A stretch of DNA of 64,000 nt from contig NC_048538.1 in the NCBI RefSeq assembly GCF_902806685.2, positions 6,634,001 to 6,698,000 on the forward strand, given 5' to 3'. Source of the stretch: Maniola hyperantus (lineage: Eukaryota > Arthropoda > Insecta > Lepidoptera > Nymphalidae). The position numbers and the translations under genes were made by a program. The notes under the pieces were generated by a model, which was not told the origin of the DNA, did not search any database, and saw only the letters and a list, made by a program, of their open reading frames with translations. Of the stretch, positions 32,255 through 43,560 are shown in pieces; positions within the stretch are counted from its first letter, which is position 1, and each line of letters opens with the position of its first letter.

Positions 32255-32393
32255 AGGCTGAGATCTATAGAGCGCACTTTGACTTTGTTCAGACTTAAGA
32301 TTGAGTTAAAACGAAACAGATTTATGTGAGAGATATAGTTCTGTCTCGTTTTAACTCTGTCTTAAGTCAAGTGCGCTCTATAGATCTCACCCT
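32255..32393. mobile_element. Foldback MITE
   Basis: Left 'aggctgagatctatagagcgcacttt' and 'gagttaaaacga' pair with right 'tcgttttaac' and 'aagtgcgctctatagatctcaccct'. Arms are about 60 bp with a short loop. Confidence 0.8.
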
Positions 32394-32687
32394 CAGTCTC
32401 AAATGTTTTAAAATACTTACCTACTCAAGTATTATTTTGTTTGTTGATGAGCTTCAGAATAAGGATTTTATTGAAATGGGGAACATGCGTGAAGTTAACA
32501 TTGGGTTCAAATATATTTTCTCGCTATCTTTTAAACTATCTGTTTAATAAAATACTTTATATTTGTATAATTATTGTAATATATAAACTTCGTCCACGTG
32601 ATATAATTTATCGTCTATAGCACTTATGTATCAGTGAAAGAATTTTCAGAATCGGATCATTAGTTCCAGATATTTTTTTATTTTTAA

Positions 32688-33000
32688 CCGACTTCAAAAA
32701 AAGGAGGAGGTTCTCAATTCGTCGGAATCTTTTTATGTATGTTCCCCGATTACTCGAAAACGCCTAGACCGATTTTGAAAAATCTTTTTTTGTTTGAAAG
32801 GGTATACTTCAAAGTTGGTCCCATTTCAATTTGGTGAAGATCTGATGAACATCTTCGAGGATAGATACTGGAACTCCTCAACGGATAAGAGTAAATTGCT
32901 CGCGATCAGTGTAATAGCTTAGTAAACAGTAGACTTTTAACCAGTCATAGCATAATTCCATGGGGCCACTAAAAATTGTGAAATAAATTTTTTTTACAAA
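32688..33000 (+). mobile_element. 'accgacttc..aaaggaggaggttctcaattcg' repeat, copy 1
   Basis: 'aaccgacttcaaaaaaaggaggaggttctcaattcgtcggaatc', 'ttccccgattactcgaaaacgcctagaccgattttgaaaaatc', 'ctcaacggataagagtaaattgctcgcgatcagtgt' and 'ggggccactaaaaattgtgaaataaa' recur in order at 42939-43300. It is a dispersed lepidopteran repeat; the class is not clear. Confidence 0.7.
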
Positions 33001-33004
33001 AAAA

Positions 33005-33315
33005 ATAAAAACCGACTTCGTTACACAAACACAAAAAATTGAAAAATAATTTAATTTATTACCGAATATATTATGTATACAAGAGTTAATATAGTTCCAT
33101 AATAATATTTTTTGGGGTCGGTGCCAATGAGGTGCCATGGTGGAGTCCCATAAAAATATGAAGTCTAGACGATTCGCGCAGGTAAAGCTAATTGGCACCG
33201 GCACCAAAAAGTATTATTATGGAACTATATTAACTCTTGTATACATAATATATTCGGTAATAAATTAAATTATTTTTCAATTTTTAGTGTTTGTGTAACG
33301 AAGTCGGTTTTTATT
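33005..33315. mobile_element. Large foldback element with about 120-bp arms
   Basis: Left arm 33005-33125 ('taaaaaccgacttcgttacacaaac ... tattatgtatacaagagttaatatagttcc') and right arm 33193-33315 are nearly perfect reverse complements, separated by about 67 bp. It directly follows the repeat 32688-33000, and both share the 'accgactt' end. Confidence 0.9.
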
Positions 33316-33319
33316 ATAT

Positions 33320-33640
33320 TCAGACACAAGTTAGCCCATGACTGCAATCTCATTCGGTGGTAAGTGACGATGCAGTCTAAGATGGAAGCGGGCTAACCTG
33401 GAATGGGTATGGCAGTTTTTAATAAACCTATGCCCTTTAGTTTCTACACGGCATCGTACCGGAACGCTAAATCGCTAGGCGGCACGGCTTTTGCCGGTAG
33501 GGTGGTAACTAGCCACGGCCGAAGCCTCCTACCAGACCAGACCAGAAATTTAGAAATTATAAAATTCCAAATCCATGCCTATCGAAACCAGGACCTCCCA
33601 CTAATAAGACCACAGCGCTTACCACTGCGCCAGGGAGGTC
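33320..33640 (-). mobile_element. SINE-like family S3 with tRNA-like end
   Basis: On the minus strand 'ctggcgcagtggtaagcgctgtggtc' (A-box region) and 'ctggtttcgatag' (B-box-like) form a tRNA-like head; the body follows ('gtggctagttaccaccctaccggcaaa', 'ccgcctagcgatttagcgttccggtacgatgccgtgtag') and ends near 33320. It is the best preserved S3 copy here. Confidence 0.75.
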
Positions 33641-33814
33641 GTCAAATTACCTCCTACATCCAAAAGTTATAATTTATAAACTTTACCTCTTTATAATATA
33701 GATAAGTGTAGAAATACCTACTTATTTAGAGCTTCCTTCTACGCGACGTAAACTGTATCACAACTTTTAAAAGCCGCGTTGAACATATTTCCATTAGGTA
33801 CCTACCTACGCGTA

Positions 33815-34052
33815 GTGTCATCCATCGCCGGCTCACTACAGAGCACGATGAGAAGGGTTTTGACCATAGTCTAACATGCTGGCCAAGTGCGGATTGGCAG
33901 ACTTCACACACTTTTGAGAACACTATGAAGAACTCTCAGGCATGCAGGTTTCCTCGCCATGTTTTCCTTAACCGTTAAAGCAAGTGATATTTAATTGCTT
34001 AAAACACGCATAACTCTGAAAAGTTAGAGAGAGTGAACCCGAATAGGAGGCG
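33815..34052 (-). mobile_element. tRNA-derived SINE, family S1
   Basis: 'cgccggctcactacagagcacgatgagaaggg', 'tgagaacactatgaagaactctcaggcatgcaggtttcctcgccatgttttcc' and a decayed head ('agtgaacccgaataggagg'). Confidence 0.75.
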
Positions 34053-34376
34053 GACTTCTTTATTATAGGCTATCATCGCTTGCGCGTGGTGTGTCCAAGC
34101 CTAAAATGAATGTAATAGTCACGGAACTATATTATGTACCTACAGTGGTAATAGTTCGTGTATTACTCAAACTGGACAATCGGTTAGTGAGCAAGGCGAT
34201 AACTCTTAACAGGTCCACCGGCGCGGAACCGACGACCAAAAAGACTGACGTGTTATGACAGTGTTCCACTTTTGGCAAAATATACGAAATCAGTTATTTG
34301 GGCGCTACCTGAATAGAGCTGCATTACGCAATGTTTGAAAACGGCAAACTTACTAGAGTTTAACTTATACAATAGT

Positions 34377-34617
34377 ATCATCATCATCGTCATCATGATG
34401 AATCCAATCATAGCCGGTCCTCCGGCCATATCCTCAGTATATAGACCGCCACGCTGGCCCGGTGCGGATTGGCAGACTTCACACACCTTTGAGAACATTA
34501 TGGAGAACTTTCAGGCATGTAGGTTTCCTCACGATGTTTTCCTTTACCGTTATCTGTTAATGTAGGTATCCGTAAAGATAGAGGTGCCTTGCCCGGGATC
34601 GAACTCCTGACTGGTTG
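34377..34617 (-). mobile_element. tRNA-derived SINE, family S1
   Basis: (ATC)n tail at 34377-34398, 'gccggtcc', 'ggattggcagacttcacacacctttgagaacattatggagaactttcaggcatg', and a B-box remnant 'gcccgggatcgaactcc'. Same orientation as its neighbour 330 bp away. Confidence 0.75.
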
Positions 34618-35200
34618 GTAATATATCTACTGTTCCTTAAACTACACGTAATTACGAGTGATTAGCTGTTATCCGTTGAGGAGTTCTATCGTCCATCACA
34701 GAATATCTTTATCATATCTTCAGCAAAATATGGGATCACCCTGGACTCCCTGGAGGTAGGTACAATCTGTCAATTGAAAGAAGATTCATTCAAATTGGTT
34801 TATCAAATTATGCGGGACCATCGCGTCGTCGCTGAAACATACCTACGTACTAGCTACCTATATATCTAGTCCAGGTCTTTAGAACCTCCCTTTTTAGAAA
34901 TCGGTTATAAAATATTATGTTAGCGTTGAATTTTTGACGAATTATAATAATATATTGCAAGCTATAATAACGAATTCCCGAAGTTAATCAAATATAAAAA
35001 TTAAAGCTGCAAATTCTCATCGAAAAGCAATTTTTCACCAACCGTACAAGATCCATAACAGGAGTATAAAAGAAAAATTGCATCACTTACGTACGAACTC
35101 GTACGTATTTGTTATGCGTGTGAGCTTGCAAAGGATTATATTTCATGTCCCCATGGCACTTAGATATCCGACCATTACCGGTCTTGATAGCCAATTTATT
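34618..35200 (+). promoter_or_regulatory. Upstream region of candidate exon 1C, no repeat recognised
   Basis: Repeat-poor compared with the rest of the window. No core promoter element can be assigned with confidence. Confidence 0.25.
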
Positions 35201-35591
35201 CGTGTCCAGTTCCATCCCGTCGGTAATTTGCATAAATTGATTGCACCGTGGTGTTTGATACGGCTCGCTAATGTTGGGACGAGGCGACGAGGTGCGCGGG
35301 CGCCGCCACAGTCGCGCGCCCCACCGACCGCCCGATACACGTTCTGCGGTAATACTTAATAACATAGTAACCTGATAATTTCCGCGCGGATTGTGCATTT
35401 TCTAAAACATCCACAATTGACATTCAGTAACTCAGTCATACTACATTGAACTTGAATTACCTACACCAGTCACGCTCGGTTCGTACATCCACACCCGCAT
35501 GGTTGGATGACTTCATGGCTCATGTGAAAAAAGATCGGTGATTATTCTCATTAGTACAGTGATTGGGAAATCAGCTGTTGTCTCAGCCACG
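35201..35591 (+). promoter_or_regulatory. CpG-rich promoter/leader candidate for exon 1C
   Basis: 35270-35345 is a strongly CpG-rich block ('cgaggcgacgaggtgcgcgggcgccgccac') in an AT-rich setting, and no transposon is recognised in it. Two arthropod initiator-like TCAGT motifs lie at 35424 and 35433. Both lie 160-170 bp before the exon 1C ATG. The exact start cannot be read from the sequence. Chance open frames on both strands here reflect the base composition. Confidence 0.4.
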
Positions 35592-35623
35592 ATGCGTCAG
35601 AGATATCAACTGAAACAGAGGCC
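35592..35623 (+). CDS. Candidate alternative first exon 1C (coding part, 32 bases)
   Basis: ATG at 35592 (ccacgATGC) opens MRQRYQLKQR plus two bases (CC) before a good donor GTACGT at 35624. It is preceded by a CpG-rich, repeat-poor leader. The splice phase is the same as in exons 1A and 1B, and the last two coding bases (CC) are also the same as in 1B, so both would encode Pro at the junction. This supports, but does not prove, that it is a third start of the same gene. If so, the shared exon 2 must lie downstream of 35.6 kb. No protein family is recognised. Confidence 0.45.
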
Positions 35624-35629
35624 GTACGT

Positions 35630-37138
35630 ACCTACTTACCTATTTGTTTTCGCTTATCGCTACGCAACTCTTTCAAAGCTCTATTTCTCTAGCACTATTA
35701 ATTTTATAATAAGAGTTAGAATCACCCAAAATACCTCTCCTACGCTGTCCAAACATACACTAAACTAAATAACAATAAACTAAGAAATATATTCGCTAAT
35801 TAAAGATGCACTTAATCAGGGTTTAAAACTTTTGATTGACTTTAGATAAAAGTAAATGTTATTGTAAATGAGTCCCAATTACCTAAAGGTTAATACGTAG
35901 CACCTATAGTATAGAATTATATATCCGCTATATAGTATATCCGCTAATTAAACATACACAATTCAATCAGCTTTTAAACGTTTCATGTAAGTACTTTAGA
36001 TAGAAATAAATATAGGATGCGTCACCAAAGGTCATCACGTCTATCAACTTGTACAACTTTACAAGTTTTGATTACGATTAAATTTGTTTCTTTTTTCTTA
36101 TTTTAGATTTAATATCATACCTACCTATCTAAAAAATATTTGTATGACACTAATATCTAATATTCGTAACCTTTTCATCAATAAGTATGCATAATATCAT
36201 CAAAACTGCGCATGACAGCAAGATTTACGATAGACGTTATTTGAAACTTTAAACGCACGTTTACGAATGTCATACCTATTACCTATGAGGTTTCCGTTTA
36301 ATAACCGACAGTCACCGAAAGTTTATTAAGGTGAATACAATAGGAAGAAAGTGACATACGTATTCGAAAGATCAAGTTGGAACAATGACATTCCCCGAAG
36401 CACGAGCGTGCAGCGATGCCGTGAATGATAATCTCCACGGAAGAGGCAAGAGGCAGGAGGCTTTAACATTGTTTGTTTATGAGACGAGTTTAGACTGATG
36501 TTATTGTATCGTATGTATAATGACGCAATTATTTTTATAGCGTTTAGTCATAAGACTCATTATATTCACCATACACGAAAACTGTACGTGCGATTGTATT
36601 TAAATATCGTCGTATCTACTACCTATATTTTAGTTTTCCTTAGCTGACTTAATAGATAAACAAATCACAGAGATCTTTTTGGAGAAACGCTTGCAATTTG
36701 CTCGACGCTTGGCTTTTCGGAGTTAAGTTTTTCAGTTATAGCATGATTCCATTGTCGGTTCGCGGTAACAACGTCCTATGGGCCGAGTACCTATATACGC
36801 GTTTTAGCGAGAAGCTACTAGTTTACCTAATATCTAAGTACGTAACTACCTGCAAATATTTTAACAAAGTAAATTGGGATAAAATAAAATTAAAATTGAG
36901 ATACGCATGACATTCTTATAATATTAAGCCCAATCATGTGCCTACGCATGCAATGATTTTTGGATGTTAATTACGTCAAAGACAGCTCTTTTGTCTCAGT
37001 TTCATATAAAACCCGTTATAAGACATATTATGAATTTAATGCCATTAATGAATTCCTATATTATTCAGAATAAGAATGTTTGCGGTATCTAATGTGATAA
37101 CAGCAGATGTCCAAAAATATATCAAAGTACTCGAAAAA
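35630..37138. other. Intronic sequence, nothing recognised
   Basis: AT-rich; a 70-codon frame at 36698-36910 shows no domain and no splice context. Confidence 0.4.
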
Positions 37139-37460
37139 AGCTGTGATAGCCTAGTGGTTAGGACGTCTGCCTTCTAATCGGACTTCGGAGGTCGGGGGTT
37201 CGATCACGGGCACGCACCTCTAACTTTTCGGAGTTATGTGCGTTTTAATTAATTAAATACCACTTGCTGTAACGGTGAAGGAAAACATCGTGAGAAAACC
37301 TGCATGCCTGAAAGTTCTCCATAATGTTCTCAAAGGTGTGTGAAGTCTAACAATCCGCACATGGCCAGCATGATAGACTATGGCCAAAACCTTCTCACTC
37401 TGAGAGGAGATCCGTGCTCTGTAGTGAGCTGGCGATGGGTTGATCATGATGAATCATGAC
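37139..37460 (+). mobile_element. tRNA-derived SINE, family S1, full length
   Basis: The tRNA-like head 'agctgtgatagcctagtggttaggacgtctgcc' with B box 'gggttcgatcacggg' runs to about 37215. The body holds 'taacggtgaaggaaaacatcgtgagaaaacctgcatgcctgaaag', 'aaggtgtgtgaagtct' and 'gtgctctgtagtgagctggcg', and the tail is 'gatcatgatgaatcatgac'. It is the most complete copy and defines the family: about 75 nt tRNA-like head, about 230 nt body, GAT tail. Confidence 0.9.
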
Positions 37461-38439
37461 TCAAAAAAGCTTTTTGCTTGAAAAGCTTATGGAAGAACTA
37501 TTTATTACTCACATTCCTGCCGAATTGTGTTAGGAAACTCCTACATATACTTATGTAATGTACCTATATCGGGACCAACTATCGAAGACAGCTATCGGTG
37601 TTCAATACACTGCACTGCTGAAAGCACTTCACTATTCCATGTTTAGAAACACGTAACGATGTTTGCAGGAAAACTTTAACTGCTTCGAAAACAGCGTTGT
37701 TTTTTTTCTCAACGAATACAAACCAAAATCATTCATGAGTTTTTTGCCGCTTGTACTTAATTTTGAAGATTTAGTGATTTCGTATCCAAAGAGTTTGATA
37801 CAATGGCAATAGAAGTTCTATGTATGTAGTTCGGGATCGAAGTCCTTTAAAATTGAAGTACAATAAATCAAAGTAATGAAAAAGGAATAATAATTTCAAG
37901 AAATATTTAAATGATGGGGTTTCATAATTGACTGATTTTTTTCTAAGATCATTATTATTATTCTGTTAGTACCTACTGTAATAAAACTTAGTTATTGTAT
38001 GTAAGTACCTACTTATAAAGAACCTATGTATTTTATTTTATTTTATTTAAAGTACCTAGGTAATTATATCAGGATTGAAAAATATTCTCAGATAAAATTA
38101 GAATGCAAAGTAGGGTAGGTACCTATTATTAGGTTGCGCCAAAATTATGAATAGGCAAGTACGGAGTATGAAAACATGGTATTCACATAAAGTGGCCTTA
38201 ATTGGAGAGCGCGAAGACGTCTGATGATTTGATCTAGTTCGCCCAATCATCACCTACAGTGACAAATATTTGCTATGATCAGAAGACCTGATGGCTCGCA
38301 ATAGTACGTAGGTACCTAGTCCTATTGTTAGTTGGAAGCGTTACTTATATATTTTGCAGATACTTGTAGTAGGTACCTATACCTATTAAAGCGGATTTTA
38401 ATTTGGCGAAATATTTCGCGCGATTACCGCGTACGTAAA
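37461..38439. other. Intronic sequence, nothing recognised
   Basis: Contains a (TTTTA)n-like tract at 38031-38050. No exon or repeat family recognised. Confidence 0.4.
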
Positions 38440-38530
38440 AAACCGGCCAAGTGCGAATCAGACTCGCGCACTGAGGGTTCCGTACTACAATCGTATTTTA
38501 TCGACATTTTGCACGATGAATAAAAACTAC
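38438..38530 (-). mobile_element. 'ttggccggttttt' repeat, end fragment
   Basis: 'aaaaaaccggccaagtgcgaatcagactcgcgcactgagggttccgtactacaatcg' then 'cattttgcacgatgaataaaaac' equals one end of the 15826-16273 family in reverse. Confidence 0.8.
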
Positions 38531-39079
38531 TTACTAGATCTCGTTCAAACCAATTCAGTGGAAGTTTGCATGGTAATGTACATCATATTCTGTGTTAATT
38601 CTGTAAAGTGTAAGGCTCTCATAATAATTTTCTTTGTACAGAAAATAGTCCGACCCAATAATATTTAATAGGTAGCTAGAATAATACTCGAAGCTACTAG
38701 CTAGGGCTTTTATGATAAAATTATTATTAATGTGGTTTTCAGAACTCTATTCTCGAAACCTCTACTATTCAACTTTAGAGTTTTAAATACATGTCTACAT
38801 TATTGGTATAAAAGCGCATTGGTCATGAATAAAATTAGTATTTCTATTTTTATTGGACCATTCAATTATTTTTACGGCATACCCCTGTCAGCTTTAGTAC
38901 AGGCTACAGCAGTAAGCCTTAGTCAGGGCGGTTGTCGTGAAGAGATCGCGGTCTTAACGATAAGGTCCCCGATTGTACCTACAAATTGTTTTTATCGGTA
39001 ATCTCATTTCAGTAATGCATTTAAAATGAGCTTATCGCATACTAAACACTAACTACAAGAGCCATAAAAATTGCACTAA
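38531..39079. other. Intronic sequence, nothing recognised
   Basis: An 89-codon frame (38732-39001) has no recognisable content. Confidence 0.35.
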
Positions 39080-39292
39080 ACGACGGTGAAGGAAAACATC
39101 GTGAGGAAACCTGCATGCCTGAAACTCTCGAGAGTTCTCCATAATGTTCTCAAAGATGTGTGAAGTCTGTCAATCCGCACTTGGCTACTATTAGGCTTAC
39201 CTAATGGCGGACTATGGCCTAAGCCCTTCTTATTCTGAGAGGAGGCATGTAGGTACTCAGTAGTGGGCCAGCGATTGATGATGATGATGCAT
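39080..39292 (+). mobile_element. tRNA-derived SINE, family S1, 5'-truncated
   Basis: It starts inside the body ('gacggtgaaggaaaacatcgtgaggaaacctgcatgcctgaaactctc') and ends '...agtagtgggccagcgattgatgatgatgatgc', a GAT tail. The tRNA head is missing. Confidence 0.85.
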
Positions 39293-39594
39293 AATTCAAT
39301 AAGGCTCGATTGTTTTGTATCTACTGTTGTAGTGTGCGACCTCTTTTACTTCTTGCTTGAATATTACGCAATATATTCAGCTGTACAGAGCATTGCGTTA
39401 AGCGATCGTAAACCTGTAGGAGGTAGGCCGTAGGTACCTACACTAAGTTGGATATGTAGTGGACGTTAGCTAACCACTCGCTGGGAATGCGGAATGGAGG
39501 CTGAGTGCTTGAGAATTGAGCCAACAGGCGAGTAAAAGGATGTTATTATGTGCAGCTCATTGAGTTAAATAGAATAAGAGGAACCAATCTAAGG

Positions 39595-39755
39595 CCCAGA
39601 TCTACCTAAGTGGAGAGGAGAGGAGATGCGTTCAATCGACCAATCATATTCAAAATAGATGACGTGAAAAAATTATCTCGTCATTTTTCAAAAATCGGAT
39701 TGGTTTACTGCACACATCTCCTCTCCACTCCGCTTAGGTGGATACCGGGTATTAT
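39595..39755. mobile_element. Foldback MITE, family F9 (copy 1)
   Basis: Left 'cagatctacctaagtggagaggagaggagatgcg' pairs with right 'cacatctcctctccactccgcttaggtggata'. The inner arms pair 'gaccaatcatattcaaaa' with 'tttttcaaaaatcggattggttta'. About 65 bp imperfect arms. Related to 40268-40442. Confidence 0.75.
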
Positions 39756-40267
39756 GCAGAGTATAATAGGGGTCTTGACACTGGAAGAAACTAAAAAATG
39801 TATGCCAGAATATATACCCCGCCTTTTTATCGTTTGTGCACTTCGTTGTGGAGATAGAGGTCAATAAGCTAAGTAAAATTTTAGATTTCCGCTCTATTAT
39901 TGGCCCTTAGATCCTGCCAAACGATTACAAAAGCAGCTTAGAACAAAAATAATCATTTTAACACTTGTTTTTATAGTTATAATACGTACGTTTACTTTAA
40001 CGTAAGAATTGCCTCGTATTAAGATGGTGATATCATTAACAAACAGAGTGAAAACAGGTCCAGCGCCAATTTACTGAAAAACCAAAAGCGCGGCTAGTCT
40101 TCTTGTACACGAGTTAGATTGAGGCCATATTTTTGCGTGACATCATTGACTCTGGTAAACTGCAACTCTCTGGCGCAGCTCTATAATATTAAAATATATT
40201 ATGTATGGAGGTATGTACTTAGGTACTAGGTACTACTATTCTACAGTAAAGTGGAAATATTTCACTA

Positions 40268-40442
40268 TAAGGGGTACCTGTCCACTGAAGCGGAGCGAAG
40301 CGGAGATGTGCTATACAGATCAACTAGATTATTGGTCGATATTTGTGATAACTTAACAACTTTATCTCTCAACAAATCAACTAAACTATTTGACTAAACA
40401 CATCTTCACTTAGCTTTGCTTCAGTTGACAGGCACCCTTATG
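40268..40442. mobile_element. Foldback MITE, family F9 (copy 2)
   Basis: Left 'gggtacctgtccactgaagcggagcgaagcggagatgtg' pairs with right 'cacatcttcacttagctttgcttcagttgacaggcaccct'. The 'aagcggag...ggagatgtg' core is shared with the copy at 39595. Confidence 0.75.
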
Positions 40443-42191
40443 GTTTGTTTCTGATGGACTTTCCACTAGTAGTAGTAGTATGGTACTTAACTATACTATA
40501 AAATATTGTATTCAATTATGTATGTATGTATTGTTAGTTGTTGTTTGAAATGATAATATGTTAATTAATTCATGCGCAGCATGCTTGGAATAAGCGTACA
40601 ACATTTGCATATTAAACTGATGTATTTAAAAACCATACAAACATTGTTTGTGTTGATGATCTTAGATCATCTATGACACGGAGAAGTACCTACCTAATCA
40701 CTTAGTACTAACTTGTATTTGAATTTTTCTACATTCTCCCAGGTCTCATGGGGGAACTAATATAAATAGAGAACGCAACTCGCAAGTGAAGAAAAAAATA
40801 TCCTCAGTTCAGCATAATCATAGATTATACTATGGAGTAATAAAATAGGTACCTACGTGCCTAATAGAGCATTACAATTTACAATTCTCATTTTACACCT
40901 CGTTAATATACTTAATACCGAAGTATTACATTAAAATCACGCCTACAACGGCAGCGTATCTGAAACGGTTCTTAGGCATTAGACATGTGAAATGAGCCGT
41001 GAAAAACCTAACGGCCAAATTTCGGTAAACTATCAAAGTTCATTGAACGTTTACATTTATTCATCATTTAATATAGTATTCCATTCATTAGTCATTACCT
41101 ACTTTAATTTCACCATTTGATTTATCTTCTATACCTACACATAACACAGTTTGCTCTATGCCATTAATTCACCAAAGGTTGCCCGTAAGCTGTAAGAGAT
41201 TGTTTACAGCTATAAAGCCCCCTTTAATTACTTAGTTATTATCTTTTTAATAAAAATTTATTATTCTTGTCAGTATTTTGCATCTTGTGGGCACAGTTTT
41301 CCTTTTTGTTCCTCTACGGCGAGTTCTGATTTACGACGTTCAATTTTCATATATAATTTTACTTTCAGGCGTTTGGAGTGCAACATTAGAATTCAGGACC
41401 CGTCTGTAGATTTGTGACTTCCTTCCTTTATTGCCTTGATAACAATGTCTGCTTTACAAACTTTTTTTTCCTATTTCGTATAAGATTCTTGTTTAATTAA
41501 GCATTTAATTGATTACTAGTAATAATCTCTATTTAGCATCTGTACGTATGATTCATGAGTATTAAATGAGTAACGCTACTGGAAATATGATGATTGCAAA
41601 GTACAGAAACACAGAATGAAGATGCGAAGTCAGCATAAAAATACAGCTTGATAATAACAAAGCTGATTTTTTGATTCAATCAAAATTTTAACTGAATCAC
41701 GAATGAAAACCAACTCTTGTTATATGAAAACCCATGTCTTTATCGCGATCGCATACAAAGCAAGCACTGGCAAAATCTGCAGAGAGAAACGTGTTTAATA
41801 CTAACAAAAACGCTTATTAGGAAGAGTACAATAATATGTCAACCATTCTTATTTGTTTTAATTATTTGAGGCACTGATATGACAGTATACATAAGTATAC
41901 CTAAGGTAAACAAGATCACGGCATAGTAATATGAAAAGACTACTAATTAGGTATATAGGCGTCAGCAGCCAAACATTTTTAACAATAAAACAACTTGACA
42001 CTCCATTTCAAAGTCAGTAGATAATTTGTGAATACAAGTGTTTGGCACTGCCATTTGTTTAATTTATTATTTATTCAATACCGTGAAATGAACAACATTT
42101 TGCTTAGGTACATTATTATTTAAATGAACTTATGAAACGTAAAGTGACGAAAATTTATTTGCCATTCTTCGGAAAATCCATACTTCCATGC
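40443..42191. other. Intronic/intergenic sequence, nothing recognised
   Basis: The longest repeat-poor block of the window. One possible acceptor (tttactttcag at 41358-41368) is followed by a frame that stops after 15 codons, so I do not call an exon. Confidence 0.4.
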
Positions 42192-42428
42192 TCCATACTA
42201 ATGTTATAAATGCGAAAGTGTGTCTGTCTGTCTGTCCGTCTGTCTGTCTGTCTGCTAGCCTTTCACGGCCCATCTGTTCAACCGATTTTGGCGAAATTTG
42301 GTACAAAGATAGCTTGCATCCCGGAGAAGGACATACATAGGCTACTTTTTATCCCGGAAAATCTAAGAGTTCCCACGGCATTTTTAAAAACCGAAATCCA
42401 CGCGGACGTAGTCGCGGGCATCATGTAG
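42192..42428 (+). mobile_element. Helitron-like element, full length
   Basis: TC start (TCCATACTAATGTTATAAATGCG), (TGTC)n tract 42219-42252, 'gctagcctttcacggcccatctgttcaaccgattttggcgaaatttggtac', 'agcttgcatcccggagaaggac', 'taggctactttttatcccggaaaatc', 'cccacggcatttttaaaaaccgaaatccacgcggacgtagtcgcgggcatcatGTAG'. The final C of CTAG is changed. Confidence 0.8.
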
Positions 42429-42484
42429 TATCTGATATTTCTGATGGAGGATCTTAAAGCACGGTATGATTTTAATGATAACTT

Positions 42485-42610
42485 AATCACCAGCCTGCTT
42501 CCGTCCAATGGTGGATGTAGGACTGCGCCAGTGCCTTTCTCACCAACCCACTTTTCGCCATCTTGTTAAGGTCGTCGGTTCAGCGGGCTCAGTTTGACCT
42601 AATTAATTTT
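42485..42610 (-). mobile_element. RTE-type LINE ORF C-terminal fragment
   Basis: On the minus strand the reading frame gives RWTDDL near the start and HHWTEAGW at the end, matching the last part of RTE-type reverse-transcriptase ORFs in Lepidoptera. Short, 5'-truncated, non-functional. Confidence 0.65.
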
Positions 42611-42935
42611 CTTTAATGATGAATTTCTGAGCCTATCGAGCTTTACCAAAGTTTTCTTTGAATACAAAAAGTAGGTAGCGTACACAGCGTACAAACTTAC
42701 AAGTCTTATCTAATTCACCGTAGAGTAGGATACGTTATAAAAGTACACTTTGTTGTTTCAAGCTCGCTGCTAAATGGAGTTTTGTATAACGGAGAGGGCT
42801 CCAGCCCTTCTGAATTGTTAATTACCAAGGGAAACAAAAGCGCAATTATTACAAGGCAAGGTGAACCTTTTGGGGAAGACCTGTAAATCTACGTCTCACG
42901 TACTAAATTTTTTAGAACGAAGAGTCATGTAGGGA

Positions 42936-43300
42936 CTTTTAACCGACTTCTAAAAAGGAGGAGGTTCTCAATTCGTCGGAATCTTTTTTTATTGTTATTA
43001 TTGTTATTTTTTATGTAATTATGTTCCCCGATTACTCGAAGACACCTGGACCGATTTTGAAAATTCTTTTTTTGTTTGAAAAGGTACTTATGCTTCCAAG
43101 GTGCTTCCAAATAAATTTGGTGTAGATCTTTTGAATAACTTCGAAGATAGATAATGGAACTCCTCAACGGATAAGAGTAAATTGCTCGCGATCAGTGTGA
43201 ATAGCTTAGTAAACAGTAGATTTTTACCAGGCATGGCATAGCATATTTTAATACATGGGGCCACCAAAAATTGTGAAATAAATATTTTTTACAAAAAGGA
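42936..43300 (+). mobile_element. 'accgacttc..aaaggaggaggttctcaattcg' repeat, copy 2
   Basis: It has the same ordered blocks as 32688-33000, including 'ctcaacggataagagtaaattgctcgcgatcagtgt' and 'ggggccaccaaaaattgtgaaataaa'. The middle shows a TTATTATTGTTATT expansion. Confidence 0.75.
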
Positions 43301-43371
43301 CGACTTGGCAGTAATAGTTTATAGTAACAAAAATATTGGATTTAGTGCAAATGTATCCCATTTGTTTGCAA

Positions 43372-43560
43372 ACTAGATGATGCCTGCGACTTTGTGGATA
43401 CTTATAGGTTTTTAAAAACTCTTTGATTTTTCGGGATAAGTAAAGTTGCTTATGTCCGTCTCCAAGATGCAAGGTTATTCCTGTATAGAATTTTGATAAT
43501 AGTCGGCTGCGAAAAAGTGATAAATGGTCAGACAGACACTTATTGGCATTAACAATAGTA
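43372..43560 (-). mobile_element. Helitron-like element
   Basis: 'actagatgatgcctgcgactttgtgg', 'aaaaactctttgatttttcgggataa', 'gcttatgtccgtctccaagatgcaag' and 'cagacagacact' are the reversed element. The hairpin is decayed. Confidence 0.65.

Noticed and set aside
37139..37215. tRNA gene
   Set aside because: It is the tRNA-like head of an S1 SINE; the same body and tail occur in ten other places.
41358..41420. Acceptor site with a downstream shared exon
   Set aside because: The polypyrimidine-AG is good, but the frame compatible with exons 1A-1C stops after 15 codons and there is no donor.
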